Assembly: GCA_031362155.1 (NCBI GenBank)
Contig: JANLRZ010000014.1
Span: 1 to 27,002, forward strand
DNA: 27,002 nt
Direction: 5' to 3'
From: JAENVU01 sp031362155
Lineage (GTDB): Bacteria; Actinomycetota; Acidimicrobiia; IMCC26256; JAENVU01
Under the pieces are notes generated by a model that ran no database searches, had not been told where the DNA came from, and was given only the letters and a program-made list of their open reading frames with translations. Below, in pieces: positions 1-7,725 of the stretch (the first letter of the stretch is position 1; every line of letters starts with the position of its first letter). Made by a program: the position numbers and the translations under genes.

Positions 1-1
1 C

Positions 2-118
2 GCGGCGTTCGAGGTCCCGAGCGCGATACGTGTGTCCCCGACGCCGTTGCCGCGAACTGCGTCGGGCAAGATCTTCAAACGGGAGCTTCAAGCCGAGGCG
101 GTCGGCCTCACGCGCTGA
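2..118 (+). CDS. Acyl-CoA synthetase (AMP-forming), C-terminal end only
   Basis: This is the last 38 codons of a gene that begins before the window. The peptide contains PRTASGKIFKREL, the A10 motif of the adenylate-forming (ANL) superfamily. Its lysine (in SGK) is the residue that contacts the acyl-adenylate in the first half reaction. The known reaction is activation of a carboxylic acid with ATP and CoA to an acyl-CoA; the substrate cannot be read from this fragment. The TGA is at 116-118. The last 11 bases overlap the 3' end of a decayed hydrolase reading frame on the opposite strand. The call rests on one strong motif and correct C-terminal placement. Confidence 0.85.
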   Translation, partial: AAFEVPSAIRVSPTPLPRTASGKIFKRELQAEAVGLTR

Positions 119-275
119 CCCGGGTCGGTGACGCGGCGGCCAACAGCTCCGCTCGGTCATCCGGCAACACGAATCCCGCGGCGATGACGGCGTCGGTGGC
201 TTTGCGGTACTCCCGGAGGTACTGCGCCCGGGACCGGTAACGCGCCTGGAGCTCTCGCGCACCGTCACGATCGAC
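108..275 (-). pseudogene. Decayed C-terminal tail of an alpha/beta-hydrolase-domain protein
   Basis: Read on the minus strand, an open 55-codon stretch ends in TGA at 110-108. It contains RSRAQYLREYRKATDAVIA followed by AGFVLPDD. This resembles the extreme C-terminus of the 'alpha/beta hydrolase domain' family (Abhydrolase_10 type), which typically ends with a YxxxYRxAxxxLVAAGFLLPED-like helix. There is no ATG, GTG or TTG before the conserved part, and in-frame TGA (278-276) and TAG codons lie just upstream, so it cannot be expressed as a protein. The rest of the hydrolase (several hundred codons) is absent; the lipoprotein gene at 300 sits where it should be. I read it as a deletion remnant. 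The family assignment is from memory and moderate. Confidence 0.55.
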
Positions 276-285
276 TCATGGTGGC

Positions 286-291
286 TAGGGT
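286..291 (+). promoter_or_regulatory. Putative -10 element (TAGGGT) of the S15 hydrolase gene
   Basis: TAGGGT fits the actinobacterial TANNNT -10 pattern and ends eight bases before the ATG at 300. Transcription would start at or within two bases of the start codon. No Shine-Dalgarno sequence precedes the ATG. Confidence 0.4.
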
Positions 292-299
292 CCCTCGCC

Positions 300-1967
300 A
301 TGCTTCGTGGGATTCGCTCTGGGTTCATTCCTCTGGCCGTCGTGACCGGGCTCGTGCTCGTCAGCTCATGCTCGAGTTCGACGGCCTCGGCGCCGGCCGC
401 GTCGAAACCGACGGCGCCGGTCGACTCGACGTCGGGGTACGCGGCTCCAAAATGCACCCGGCCGGCGGCGAAGGTCCCGGAGTTCAAGGGCCACGGTAAG
501 GACACAACGCAGGTCGACGTCACGTCGTTCGACGGCACGATCATCCGGGCGCACTGGTTTCCGAACCCCCAGGCGACCGACACCACGAAGTTCCCGACCG
601 TGCTCAAGGGTCCGGGCTGGAGTCAGCCGGGTGACGTGAACATCGCGTCGCGTGGCGACGGCATCTTCGGTGATCTCAACATCGCCAACCTGTGGGACGC
701 CGGCTACAACGTGCTGACCTGGGACCCCCGTGGATTCGGGAAGTCGGGAGGTGTCGTCTCGACGAACGACCCGAAGCACGAGGGTCGGGACACCCAAGTC
801 CTCGTCGACTGGGTGGCCCGTCAACCGGGCGTCGAACTGGACCGGCCCGGCGACCCCCGCATGGGCATGGTCGGCGGATCCTACGGCGGCGACATTCAGT
901 TCGTGCTCGCGGCGTTGGACTGCCGGGTCGACGCCGTTGTTCCCACCATCGCGTGGCACTCGCTCGGTACGAGCCTCTACAAAGCCGACACCGTGAAGCA
1001 AGGGTGGGCCGATCAGCTCTACGGGTTCGCCGCCGACCGCGAGCTGGACCCGCACATCACCAGCGCGCACGAGAGTGGGGACGCGACCGGCACGATCAGT
1101 GCTGCAGATCGGGCCTGGTTCCTGTCACGGGGACCGGGGAAGCTGATCGAGAAGGTCCACATCCCGACCCTGATCGTGCAAGGCACCGTCGACACGCTCT
1201 TCACGCTCGACGAGGCGGTCACCAACTACGGCATCCTGGCGCGGGCCGGGGTGCCCGTGAGCATGATCTGGTTCTGCGGGGGTCACGGGGTCTGTCTCAC
1301 CAAGGCCGGGGACCCGGCGGTGGCGGGCGACGCCGCCGTCGCGTGGCTGGCGCGCTACGTGCAACGCGACGAGTCCGGTCCGGTCGGCGCCGGGTTCTCG
1401 ACGGTGGATCAGAACGGGGATCGGTTCGAAGCGGAGAAGTTCCCGGCCGCATCGGGGAGCCCGGTGCGTGCGAACGGGCTGGGAACGTTGAACCTGGTCG
1501 AGACCACCGTGGAGAAGGCCGCGCCGGTCGATGGCGCGCCGTCGGCGGTGCTGGGTGGTGTCGCGGGCTCGATCACCCCGGCGCGGGCGACCAACGGTGT
1601 CGACGTGGACATTCCGTTCACCGACTCGACCATGGTGTTGGGCGCGCCGAGCTTGTCGTTGACGTACTCGGGCACCGTCGCCGCCGGCCCGCGACCGGAG
1701 CGGGTGTTCGCGCAGATCGTCGACCCGGCGACCGGGCTCGTGCTCGGGAATCAGATCACACCGATCAAGGTCACGCTCGACGGTTCGACGCACACCGTCA
1801 CCGTGCCGCTCGAGATGGTCGTCTTCTCGGCCACGCCCGGGGCCAAGCTCACGCTGCAGCTCGTCGCGACCACGACCGCCTACGCGCAACCCCGGCTCGG
1901 CGGATCGGTGGCGTTCTCGAAGATCAGTGTGGTGCTCCCGACGGTGACCGGGATGCAGGCTCGGTGA
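300..1967 (+). CDS. Secreted lipoprotein hydrolase, S15/CocE (X-Pro dipeptidyl-peptidase) type
   Basis: The 555-residue protein starts with a lipoprotein signal: basic residues at 3 and 6, a hydrophobic stretch at about 8-21 and lipobox VSSC with Cys24, followed by a Ser/Ala/Pro-rich linker. It is probably anchored outside the membrane. The alpha/beta-hydrolase domain spans about 70-370. The nucleophile is Ser194 in GGSYGG, the acid is probably Asp298 in GTVDTLF and the base is His329 in GGHG. The last ~150 residues resemble the beta-sandwich domain (PepX_C) of the S15 peptidase/cocaine-esterase family. Such enzymes cleave Xaa-Pro peptides or esters; the substrate here is unknown. The ATG at 300 is chosen because it gives the complete signal peptide. 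The stop overlaps the start of the next gene (GTGA), suggesting translational coupling. Confidence 0.85.
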   Translation: MLRGIRSGFIPLAVVTGLVLVSSCSSSTASAPAASKPTAPVDSTSGYAAPKCTRPAAKVPEFKGHGKDTTQVDVTSFDGTIIRAHWFPNPQATDTTKFPTVLKGPGWSQPGDVNIASRGDGIFGDLNIANLWDAGYNVLTWDPRGFGKSGGVVSTNDPKHEGRDTQVLVDWVARQPGVELDRPGDPRMGMVGGSYGGDIQFVLAALDCRVDAVVPTIAWHSLGTSLYKADTVKQGWADQLYGFAADRELDPHITSAHESGDATGTISAADRAWFLSRGPGKLIEKVHIPTLIVQGTVDTLFTLDEAVTNYGILARAGVPVSMIWFCGGHGVCLTKAGDPAVAGDAAVAWLARYVQRDESGPVGAGFSTVDQNGDRFEAEKFPAASGSPVRANGLGTLNLVETTVEKAAPVDGAPSAVLGGVAGSITPARATNGVDVDIPFTDSTMVLGAPSLSLTYSGTVAAGPRPERVFAQIVDPATGLVLGNQITPIKVTLDGSTHTVTVPLEMVVFSATPGAKLTLQLVATTTAYAQPRLGGSVAFSKISVVLPTVTGMQAR

Positions 1968-2368
1968 CCGTCATCGGGATGGCGAACCTCGCCATCAAGG
2001 TCGCAGACCTCGACGCGGCGTGCGCGTTCTACGTCGCGGCTGGTGCCGAGGTCAGGGATCGCATGGAGTGGAACGGCGCCGAGCGGGCCGACGTCTACCT
2101 CGGCCCGGTGATGATCACGCTCTTCACCCGGGCGATCTACGAGGACGAGGTCGCGCTCGGACCCGAGGGGTTCCTCCACCCGGCACTGTTCACCGACGAC
2201 CTCGATGCCGAGCTGGTCGGCCACGATGTGATCTGGGGACCCGCGGTCGTTAGCGGTGCGTTCGGCACCCGTCGCATCGCGTTCGTCGAAGCGCCCGGCG
2301 GGATCCGCCTGGAGTTCATGGAACAGATCGAACCTTCGGCTCGGGCCGAGAAGGAGGCGGGGCGATGA
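1964..2368 (+). CDS. VOC-superfamily (glyoxalase/bleomycin-resistance fold) protein
   Basis: This 134-residue protein opens with NLAIKVADLDAACAFYVAAG, a typical first beta-strand and helix of the vicinal-oxygen-chelate fold. It ends with AFVEAPGGIRLEFMEQ, the usual last strand, in which a glutamate often binds metal. One full VOC module fits the length. Members include dioxygenases, lyases and epimerases, and the exact reaction cannot be assigned. The GTG at 1964 overlaps the previous stop as GTGA; ATG at 1979 is an alternative that would remove five residues. The 3' end overlaps the next gene as ATGA. Its place between a secreted hydrolase and a dehydrogenase suggests a role in using the released product, which is inference. 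Confidence 0.75.
   Translation: MTVIGMANLAIKVADLDAACAFYVAAGAEVRDRMEWNGAERADVYLGPVMITLFTRAIYEDEVALGPEGFLHPALFTDDLDAELVGHDVIWGPAVVSGAFGTRRIAFVEAPGGIRLEFMEQIEPSARAEKEAGR
2351..2357 (+). promoter_or_regulatory. Strong Shine-Dalgarno site for the Gfo/Idh/MocA gene
   Basis: AAGGAGG lies seven bases before the ATG at 2365, inside the end of the VOC gene. It fixes the start of the downstream gene and supports coupled translation. Confidence 0.75.
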
Positions 2369-3462
2369 CCTTCATGCCGTACGACCGCCCGGTACGCGCC
2401 GCGTTCATCGGGCTCGGCCGGATCTACGAGCTCAACGTGCGCGCCTATCGGGACAACCCGGATGTGGAGGTCGTTGCCCTCGTCGATCCCAGTGAGGAGC
2501 GACGCGCCGAACGCCAACGCGACTGGCCTGACGCGGCGACCTTCGCGTCGACTGCCGAACTGGCGGCGAGCGGTCTCGAGGTCGACGCGGTCGAGGCCTT
2601 GCTGCCCATCCCGCTCCACCCGGATGGCGTGGTCGAAATGCTCGATCAGGGTTGGCACGTCAATCTCCAGAAGCCGCTGTGCAGCGATCTCGACGAAGCC
2701 GAACGCATGGCGGCCGCGGCCGCGGCGAACGACCGGGTCCTGCGGGTCATGGAGAATTACCTCTTCTACGAACCGCTCCGCACCCTGAAGGACACCGTCG
2801 AGTCGGGTGCGATCGGCGACGTGCGCGGCTACCACCTGAAGATGGTGGGGAGCAGTCGGGGCGGGTGGGACGTGCCGATGAGCAGCTACCAATGGCAGTT
2901 CCAGCAGATGCAACGCGGCCGCGGGATCCTCGTCTTCGACGACGGCTGGCACAAGCTCTCGACCGCACTGTGGTTCTTCGGTCCGATCCGCGAAGTCCGG
3001 GCCTGGATCGGTGAGACCGAGATCGTGCCGGGTGTCGCGATCGACGCGCCGACGATGATCAGTTGGGAGCACGACAACGGCGTGCGCGGCGTGTGGGACA
3101 TCACGCTGGCGCCCGACCTCTACCTCCGGTCCGACTACTACACGAACGACGAACGGTGGGAGATCACCGGGTCGAAGGGCTTCGCCCGCGTCAACCGCTG
3201 TACCGGCCGGGGAATCCAGCAGCCCAGCTTCGAGGTGTACGTCGACGGTGAGATGCGCAGTGCCCACGCGCTCGACGACGACTGGGGAAGCAGCTTCCGC
3301 GATTCCGGACGGCACTGGCTGCGCTGGTTGCACACCGGTACCGGGCCATTGCTGTGGAGCGTCGAGGACGCGGTGGCGGTCCTGCGGTTCGCGCTCGCGG
3401 CTTACGCGAGCAGCGATGCGGGCGGTATCGGGATCGATCCGGCCACGCTCACGCCGCACTAG
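2365..3462 (+). CDS. Gfo/Idh/MocA-family NAD(P)-dependent oxidoreductase
   Basis: The 365-residue protein has an N-terminal Rossmann fold with the dinucleotide-binding GLGRI at 16-20 and an acidic residue after the second strand (ALVDPSEER). LQKP with Lys103 corresponds to the family's conserved EKP motif; Glu is replaced by Gln. His196 in DDGWHKL lies where the catalytic or metal-associated histidine of the C-terminal domain is expected. The family oxidises or reduces sugars, inositols and related polyols, or acts on glycosidic and biliverdin-like substrates. The QKP variant and the neighbouring secreted hydrolase do not identify the substrate. The start is set by an ideal Shine-Dalgarno sequence and the ATGA overlap. 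It converges with the dehydratase gene, with only 13 bases between the stops. Confidence 0.85.
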   Translation: MTFMPYDRPVRAAFIGLGRIYELNVRAYRDNPDVEVVALVDPSEERRAERQRDWPDAATFASTAELAASGLEVDAVEALLPIPLHPDGVVEMLDQGWHVNLQKPLCSDLDEAERMAAAAAANDRVLRVMENYLFYEPLRTLKDTVESGAIGDVRGYHLKMVGSSRGGWDVPMSSYQWQFQQMQRGRGILVFDDGWHKLSTALWFFGPIREVRAWIGETEIVPGVAIDAPTMISWEHDNGVRGVWDITLAPDLYLRSDYYTNDERWEITGSKGFARVNRCTGRGIQQPSFEVYVDGEMRSAHALDDDWGSSFRDSGRHWLRWLHTGTGPLLWSVEDAVAVLRFALAAYASSDAGGIGIDPATLTPH

Positions 3463-3475
3463 TCGGTCGCAGTCG

Positions 3476-4723
3476 TCAGCCGGCGGCGAACCGATCCGCG
3501 AGCGCGTCGAGGGTTTCCTGGCAGTTGGTGGCACCGCCGGGCGGTGCCGGTAACCGCACCGGACCGTGTTCCCGTGACGGCAGCAGGATCGTCGCGTGGC
3601 CGGGCGTGGTGGTCACACCGCGCTGGTTGACGCCGGCCAGGTCGAGATCCACTGCGGGCCGCCCGTCGGCGAGGTACTTCTTCGTGACCGTGCCCTGCAT
3701 CCAGTGGGTGTCACCCACATAATTGAACGCGCGGAACTGGCAGTCGAGCTTCCACAACCACGCGTCGTCACCCATCCAATCCGTGCAGAGGTGGATGAGC
3801 CAGGTCTCGCGCATCCGGCCGTAGTCATAGCTCGCGGGGTTGCCCGCCCGGCGCGCCCATTCGGGGTCCCAGTGCACCCGTTGCTGCACGTCGGGCACGT
3901 TGAGGTCGTCGGGCCGGAAGAACCGCGGCATCCGCTGGCGCTGGTCGTGGCCGAGGCGAAGGGGCGCGACGTTGTAGAGCCCCATCCCCATGCCGACGTG
4001 CCAACACACCATGTCGGTGACGCGCATCGGTCCCTTCACGATCTGGTCGAGCGCGTCTCCGACCTCGACGTCTTCGAACCACCGCGGATTCGCACCCCGC
4101 CGCTGGGCCCGCTCGCCGGCGAGCGCCGCGTCGATCTCGGCCAGTTCGGCATCGGAGTAGGGCCGGAGTTCGATCTCGTCGTTGCGACCACGTTCCACGG
4201 CGCGGTCCCGATCGGCACGGATCATCAATCGGTACTGACCGGCGAGGACCGGCCCGCCCGCGGCGGCAAATACTTCGGCCGACCATTCGTGCACGGTGCG
4301 TCCAGCGAATTCGCCGGACTTGTCGTGCACGCCGACCAGGGCGTTCCGACGGTTGACTCGCATCCCCGACGCGAGCGGGTTCCACCACTCCCGGAACGAT
4401 CCGGAATAGAAGGCGTGGACCCCACCGAGCGGATCGCCCCGCATCAGTTGCTTGGTCTCGACGTCGAATCCGGTGATCTCGTCTTCACCGATCAGGGAGT
4501 CGCCGCCGACGAGGTGTGGGGGCGCGATCGGACCGTCCCAGCGAGTCGATGCGGCGTAGGCCGGGTCGCACCACAAGGGATTGTCGTCGCCGTAGGCGTG
4601 GGCCACGTTGCGAAAGGCGTCCTCGTTGGGTGCGAAGTAGTGCGGGGGCCGGGTGTGGGGTCGCGCCACGCCGATGCGCGCCCGGAGGGTTGCGATGCCC
4701 TCGTCGGTGATCGCGTCGGTCAT
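3476..4723 (-). CDS. Double hot-dog acyl dehydratase (MaoC / FAS1-DH type)
   Basis: The 415-residue protein appears to contain two hot-dog domains. The N-terminal one (about 25-165) has the FAS1-DH/MaoC-N look (YFAPNEDAFRNVAHAYGDDNP, then GPIAPPHLVGG). The C-terminal one (about 240-400) contains WFEDVEVGDAL and the DYGRMRETWLIH...TDWMGDD segment seen in large acyl dehydratases. The expected role is hydration of a 2-enoyl-CoA, or a related dehydration, perhaps on a bulky substrate. ATG at 4723 begins MTDAITDEG. The reading frame stays open to 4813, but that extension would overlap the divergent SDR gene. It is divergent from the SDR/dehydrogenase/crotonase/ligase operon, so it could supply that pathway's hydratase. 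Family call good; substrate unknown. Confidence 0.8.
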   Translation of the reverse strand: MTDAITDEGIATLRARIGVARPHTRPPHYFAPNEDAFRNVAHAYGDDNPLWCDPAYAASTRWDGPIAPPHLVGGDSLIGEDEITGFDVETKQLMRGDPLGGVHAFYSGSFREWWNPLASGMRVNRRNALVGVHDKSGEFAGRTVHEWSAEVFAAAGGPVLAGQYRLMIRADRDRAVERGRNDEIELRPYSDAELAEIDAALAGERAQRRGANPRWFEDVEVGDALDQIVKGPMRVTDMVCWHVGMGMGLYNVAPLRLGHDQRQRMPRFFRPDDLNVPDVQQRVHWDPEWARRAGNPASYDYGRMRETWLIHLCTDWMGDDAWLWKLDCQFRAFNYVGDTHWMQGTVTKKYLADGRPAVDLDLAGVNQRGVTTTPGHATILLPSREHGPVRLPAPPGGATNCQETLDALADRFAAG

Positions 4724-4762
4724 CGAGCTGGGCGCGCCGGGCCGGAGGAGCACATCGCGGGG

Positions 4763-4773
4763 AGCGTATACAT
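4763..4773. promoter_or_regulatory. Overlapping divergent -10 candidates for dehydratase and SDR operon
   Basis: On the plus strand TATACA (4767-4772) is a good -10 hexamer that would give a leader of about 32 bases before the SDR start. On the minus strand TACGCT (4768-4763) is a -10 candidate for the dehydratase. The two overlap around the palindrome GTATAC, so binding at one would affect the other. No clear -35 was found on either side. Confidence 0.4.
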
Positions 4774-4811
4774 TCTGCGCTTCGCCCGGGTCACCTTGCC
4801 GAGGAGCTTTC

Positions 4812-5642
4812 ATGACGCCTGATTCATTTCGTTTCGACGGGCGGCGCGCCGTCGTCGTGGGCGGAGCGACCGGGATGGGCGCGGCGGCTTCGGTACTGAT
4901 CCGCGACCTGGGCGCCGAGGTGGTCGTTCTGGATTACGCGCCGATCGAGATCGACGGGGTCACCAAGGCCAGCGTGAATCTCAGTGACCGCGAGAGCATC
5001 GAGGCCGCCGTCGACGCCGTGGGTGGCCCGATCGACGTCCTGCTCTCCTGCGCGGGCGTGGCCGACGGCACGCCGGGGATCGAGAAGATCAACTTCATCG
5101 GTCACCGTCACTTCATCGAGCGAGCACTGGCTGCCGACCTCATGCCGCGCGGCGCGGCGATCGGCATGATCTCGTCCGCCGCCGGCTTGGCGTGGGAGAC
5201 CCACCTCGACGAGTTGCGCGAGTACCTCGACACCGACGGCTTCGACGCCGCCGTCCAATGGGTCGCGGATCACGAGTACAAGGCCAGCTACACGTGGAGT
5301 AAAGAGGCGATCTGCGCGTACGTCGCCCGCGAGGCGTTCCCGATGCTGAAGCGGGGAATTCGCATCAACGCGATCCTGCCCGGGCCCACTGATACCCCGC
5401 TCGCGCGAGCCAACGCCGACATGTGGCTCACCTTCGGCGCCGACTACCGCGCCGAGGTCGGCGTCGAGGCGTCGACGCCGGAAGAGCAAGCCGCGGTGCT
5501 CGTGTTCTTGTGCAGCGATGCCGCCCGTGCGTGCAACGGCATCACGATGATCACCGACGCCGGCTACATGAGCTCCGGGGTCAGTGGCTCCTTCCCCGAC
5601 GCAACCCCAGTGGCTGATTTCCTCTACGGCCGGTTGGTCTGA
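4812..5642 (+). CDS. Short-chain dehydrogenase/reductase, 3-alpha-hydroxysteroid-dehydrogenase-like
   Basis: The 276-residue protein has an SDR cofactor motif GGATGMG (17-23, Val in place of the usual first Thr), the core strand SCAGVADG, catalytic Ser121/122 in ISSAAG and YTWSK (Tyr160, Lys164). About 35 residues separate the Ser from the Tyr, longer than in classical SDRs. This long insertion and the late PGPTDTPL loop recall the bacterial 3-alpha-HSD and coniferyl-alcohol-dehydrogenase group. It would oxidise or reduce a secondary alcohol with NAD(H) or NADP(H). GAGGAG at 4801-4806 lies five bases before ATG 4812 and fixes the start. It is the first gene of a four-gene run and the natural candidate for the hydroxyacyl or hydroxysteroid dehydrogenation step. 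Confidence 0.85.
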   Translation: MTPDSFRFDGRRAVVVGGATGMGAAASVLIRDLGAEVVVLDYAPIEIDGVTKASVNLSDRESIEAAVDAVGGPIDVLLSCAGVADGTPGIEKINFIGHRHFIERALAADLMPRGAAIGMISSAAGLAWETHLDELREYLDTDGFDAAVQWVADHEYKASYTWSKEAICAYVAREAFPMLKRGIRINAILPGPTDTPLARANADMWLTFGADYRAEVGVEASTPEEQAAVLVFLCSDAARACNGITMITDAGYMSSGVSGSFPDATPVADFLYGRLV

Positions 5643-5650
5643 CCGTCTTG

Positions 5651-6928
5651 GTGGCCCTCTCGCGCGCGTCGACCGACGCCGAGCTGGTCGCGGTCACGAC
5701 CGACTGGGTTGCCGCCAACGTCCCGCGCCCGTGGCGGACGGCCGCGGCCGACGGGCGCGATGCTCTCCGCCGGGTGCGACCGCGGTCGGAGTACGAAGCG
5801 TGGTACCCGGTCTTCGCCATGAGCGGGCTCGCGGTCGCCACCTGGCCCACCGAGTACCTCGGGCTCGACCTGGTCCCGGCCCAGGCCCGGGTGATCGAGT
5901 CGGTGCTGGCGCCGTACAACCTGGGGCGCTTGAATCCGCTCGGCCTCAACGCCGCCGCGCCGGCCCTGTTCGCCCACGGGACCGAGGACCAGCGCGTCCG
6001 GTTCCTGCCGCCGATGGTGCGCAACGAGGAACGCTGGTGTCAGCTGCTTTCGGAGCCGGGGGCGGGATCAGACCTTGCGTCGCTCGCGACGCGGGCCGTC
6101 CGGGACGGCGACGAGTGGGTGCTCGACGGCCAGAAGGTGTGGACCACCTGGGCCCACCGCAGCGAGTTCGCGGTGTGTCTCGCGCGCACGGACCCGGCGG
6201 TGCCGAAGCGGCAAGGGCTCACCTACTTCATCGTCGATCTGAAGGCGCCCGGGGTCGACGTGCGGCCCCTGCGGCATCTCGGTGGCGAGATCGACTTCAA
6301 CGAGGTCTTTCTCGACGGCGTCCGGATTCCCGACACCGCCCGGGTCGGGGAGATCGGCGACGGTTGGCGGGTGGCGGGTTCGACGCTCGCCGGCGAACGC
6401 CAGATGGTCTCGGGGTCCGGCTCCGGGGGTGTGGACCGGATCGGTGGTTCCGGTGTCGATCTCGTGATCGAACAGGCCCGGGCCCTCGGCGTGACGGGCG
6501 ACGCCAACATTCGGCAACGGCTGATGAGCGTGTTCGCCGAGGAGCGGGTGCGGGAATGGACGAACGCCCGCGTGCGGGCCACGACTCAGGCCGGACGCAC
6601 TCCGGGCCCGGCCGCGTCGATCGGCAAGGTGCACCAGGGAGCACTCAACCAGCGCATCCAACTCGTGGCCGCCGACCTGCTCGGTCCGCACTCGATCGCG
6701 TGGGACGCCGACCCTGGTGCGGCCGCCGATGGCGACGATCCCGACGTCGACGCCTACGCCCGGAGCCTGCCCTATGCAGTGAAGGGAATGCTGCGGTCGC
6801 GGGCGAACACGATCGAGGGTGGCACGACCGAAGTGAACAAGAACGTGGTGGGAGAGAGGGTCCTGGGTTTGCCGCGCGAACCGGATCCGTGGTCGGGCGC
6901 GGCGTGGGAAGAGGTACCGAGGTCATGA
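5651..6928 (+). CDS. Acyl-CoA dehydrogenase
   Basis: About 425 residues with the FAD-enzyme hallmarks: LLSEPGAGSDLASL (flavin and substrate loop), WTTWAH after the DGQKVW strand, and C-terminal RANTIEGGTTEVNKN. The glutamate of IEGGT sits at the catalytic-base position of the medium-chain type (residue 390 counting from 5648). It would introduce an alpha,beta double bond into an acyl-CoA. Length and the extended C-terminus fit the large group of actinobacterial FadE proteins, some of which act on steroid side chains; the substrate is not readable. GTG 5651 is preferred over TTG 5648; neither has a Shine-Dalgarno site. It starts eight bases after the SDR stop and ends in an ATGA overlap with the crotonase. 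Confidence 0.88.
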   Translation: MALSRASTDAELVAVTTDWVAANVPRPWRTAAADGRDALRRVRPRSEYEAWYPVFAMSGLAVATWPTEYLGLDLVPAQARVIESVLAPYNLGRLNPLGLNAAAPALFAHGTEDQRVRFLPPMVRNEERWCQLLSEPGAGSDLASLATRAVRDGDEWVLDGQKVWTTWAHRSEFAVCLARTDPAVPKRQGLTYFIVDLKAPGVDVRPLRHLGGEIDFNEVFLDGVRIPDTARVGEIGDGWRVAGSTLAGERQMVSGSGSGGVDRIGGSGVDLVIEQARALGVTGDANIRQRLMSVFAEERVREWTNARVRATTQAGRTPGPAASIGKVHQGALNQRIQLVAADLLGPHSIAWDADPGAAADGDDPDVDAYARSLPYAVKGMLRSRANTIEGGTTEVNKNVVGERVLGLPREPDPWSGAAWEEVPRS

Positions 6929-7725
6929 GCGGATATCAGCATCTGGTCGTCGAGCGGCAGGGACCGGTCGGCTGGCTGATCAACAACCGCCCGGATCAAC
7001 TCAACGCCATGAACAGCGCGATGCGTGACGAGTTCGCCGACGCGTGGAACGAACTCGACGCCGATCCGACAGTGCGCGTGATCGTGCACACCGGCAACGG
7101 TCGCGCGTTCCAGACCGGGGTCGACGTGTCCGAACTCGCCAACGACGGCGTCGGCATGGAGCGCTACCGCGATTCGGTCGAGAACTTCGACCTGCACTTC
7201 ACCGCATGGCATCAACGGGTGTGGAAGCCCGTCATCACTGCGGTCAACGGGATCTGTGCCGGTGGCGGATTCCATTGGGTCGCCGACGCCGACATCGTGA
7301 TCGCCGCATCGGACGCGCAGTTCTTCGACCCGCACGTATCGGTCGGACAAGTCGTCGCCATCGAGGCGATCGGGCTGCTGCGCAAGATACCCGCCGAGGC
7401 CGTGATGCGGATGGCGTTCATGGGCAAGTACGAACGCATGTCGGCCGAGCGGGCACTCGCGCTCGGGATGATCTCGGAGATCGTCGATCCGCCAGAGCGG
7501 CTCCGGGAACGCGCGCAGGAGTTGGGCGAGACGATCGCCAAGAACTCACCGGCTGCGATGGCCGCAACGAAGCGCGCGCTCTGGGATGCGCTCGAGTACG
7601 GGCTGACCGACGCCTGCAAGGTGGGCGCCGGGCATCTGGTGAGCATGTGGGGGCATCCGGATCAGGACGAAGGGCCGCGCGCCTTCGCGGAGAAGCGCGC
7701 ACCGAACTGGCAACCGCCGGGATGA
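6925..7725 (+). CDS. Crotonase-fold enzyme with both catalytic glutamates replaced by histidine
   Basis: The 266-residue protein is clearly of the enoyl-CoA hydratase/isomerase superfamily. The oxyanion-hole segments are intact: AFQTGVDVSEL at about 61-71 and GICAGGGFHW at 109-118. Aligned by these motifs to rat mitochondrial hydratase, the two catalytic glutamates (Glu144, Glu164) fall on His117 (GGGFH) and His137 (DPHVSVG), with the same 20-residue spacing. It is therefore unlikely to be an ordinary hydratase. The fold also supports dehalogenases, decarboxylases and C-C hydrolases, for example 6-oxocamphor hydrolase, which uses histidines. It overlaps both neighbours as ATGA, so production is coupled to the dehydrogenase and ligase. 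The fold is certain; the reaction is open. Confidence 0.85.
   Translation: MSGYQHLVVERQGPVGWLINNRPDQLNAMNSAMRDEFADAWNELDADPTVRVIVHTGNGRAFQTGVDVSELANDGVGMERYRDSVENFDLHFTAWHQRVWKPVITAVNGICAGGGFHWVADADIVIAASDAQFFDPHVSVGQVVAIEAIGLLRKIPAEAVMRMAFMGKYERMSAERALALGMISEIVDPPERLRERAQELGETIAKNSPAAMAATKRALWDALEYGLTDACKVGAGHLVSMWGHPDQDEGPRAFAEKRAPNWQPPG

Noticed and set aside
692..2368. Very long second open frame on the plus strand within the S15 hydrolase gene
   Set aside because: Before 1964 it is Arg- and Gly-rich shadow translation of the hydrolase gene in another frame. Only the last part, the VOC protein, is real.
2137..3534. 465-codon open frame on the minus strand
   Set aside because: It lies opposite the Gfo/Idh/MocA gene and has the Arg/His/Pro-rich composition of antisense frames in GC-rich DNA, with no recognisable motif.
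4724..4813. N-terminal extension of the dehydratase to 4813
   Set aside because: It would overlap the SDR start and cover both candidate promoters. The added residues look unlike the family.
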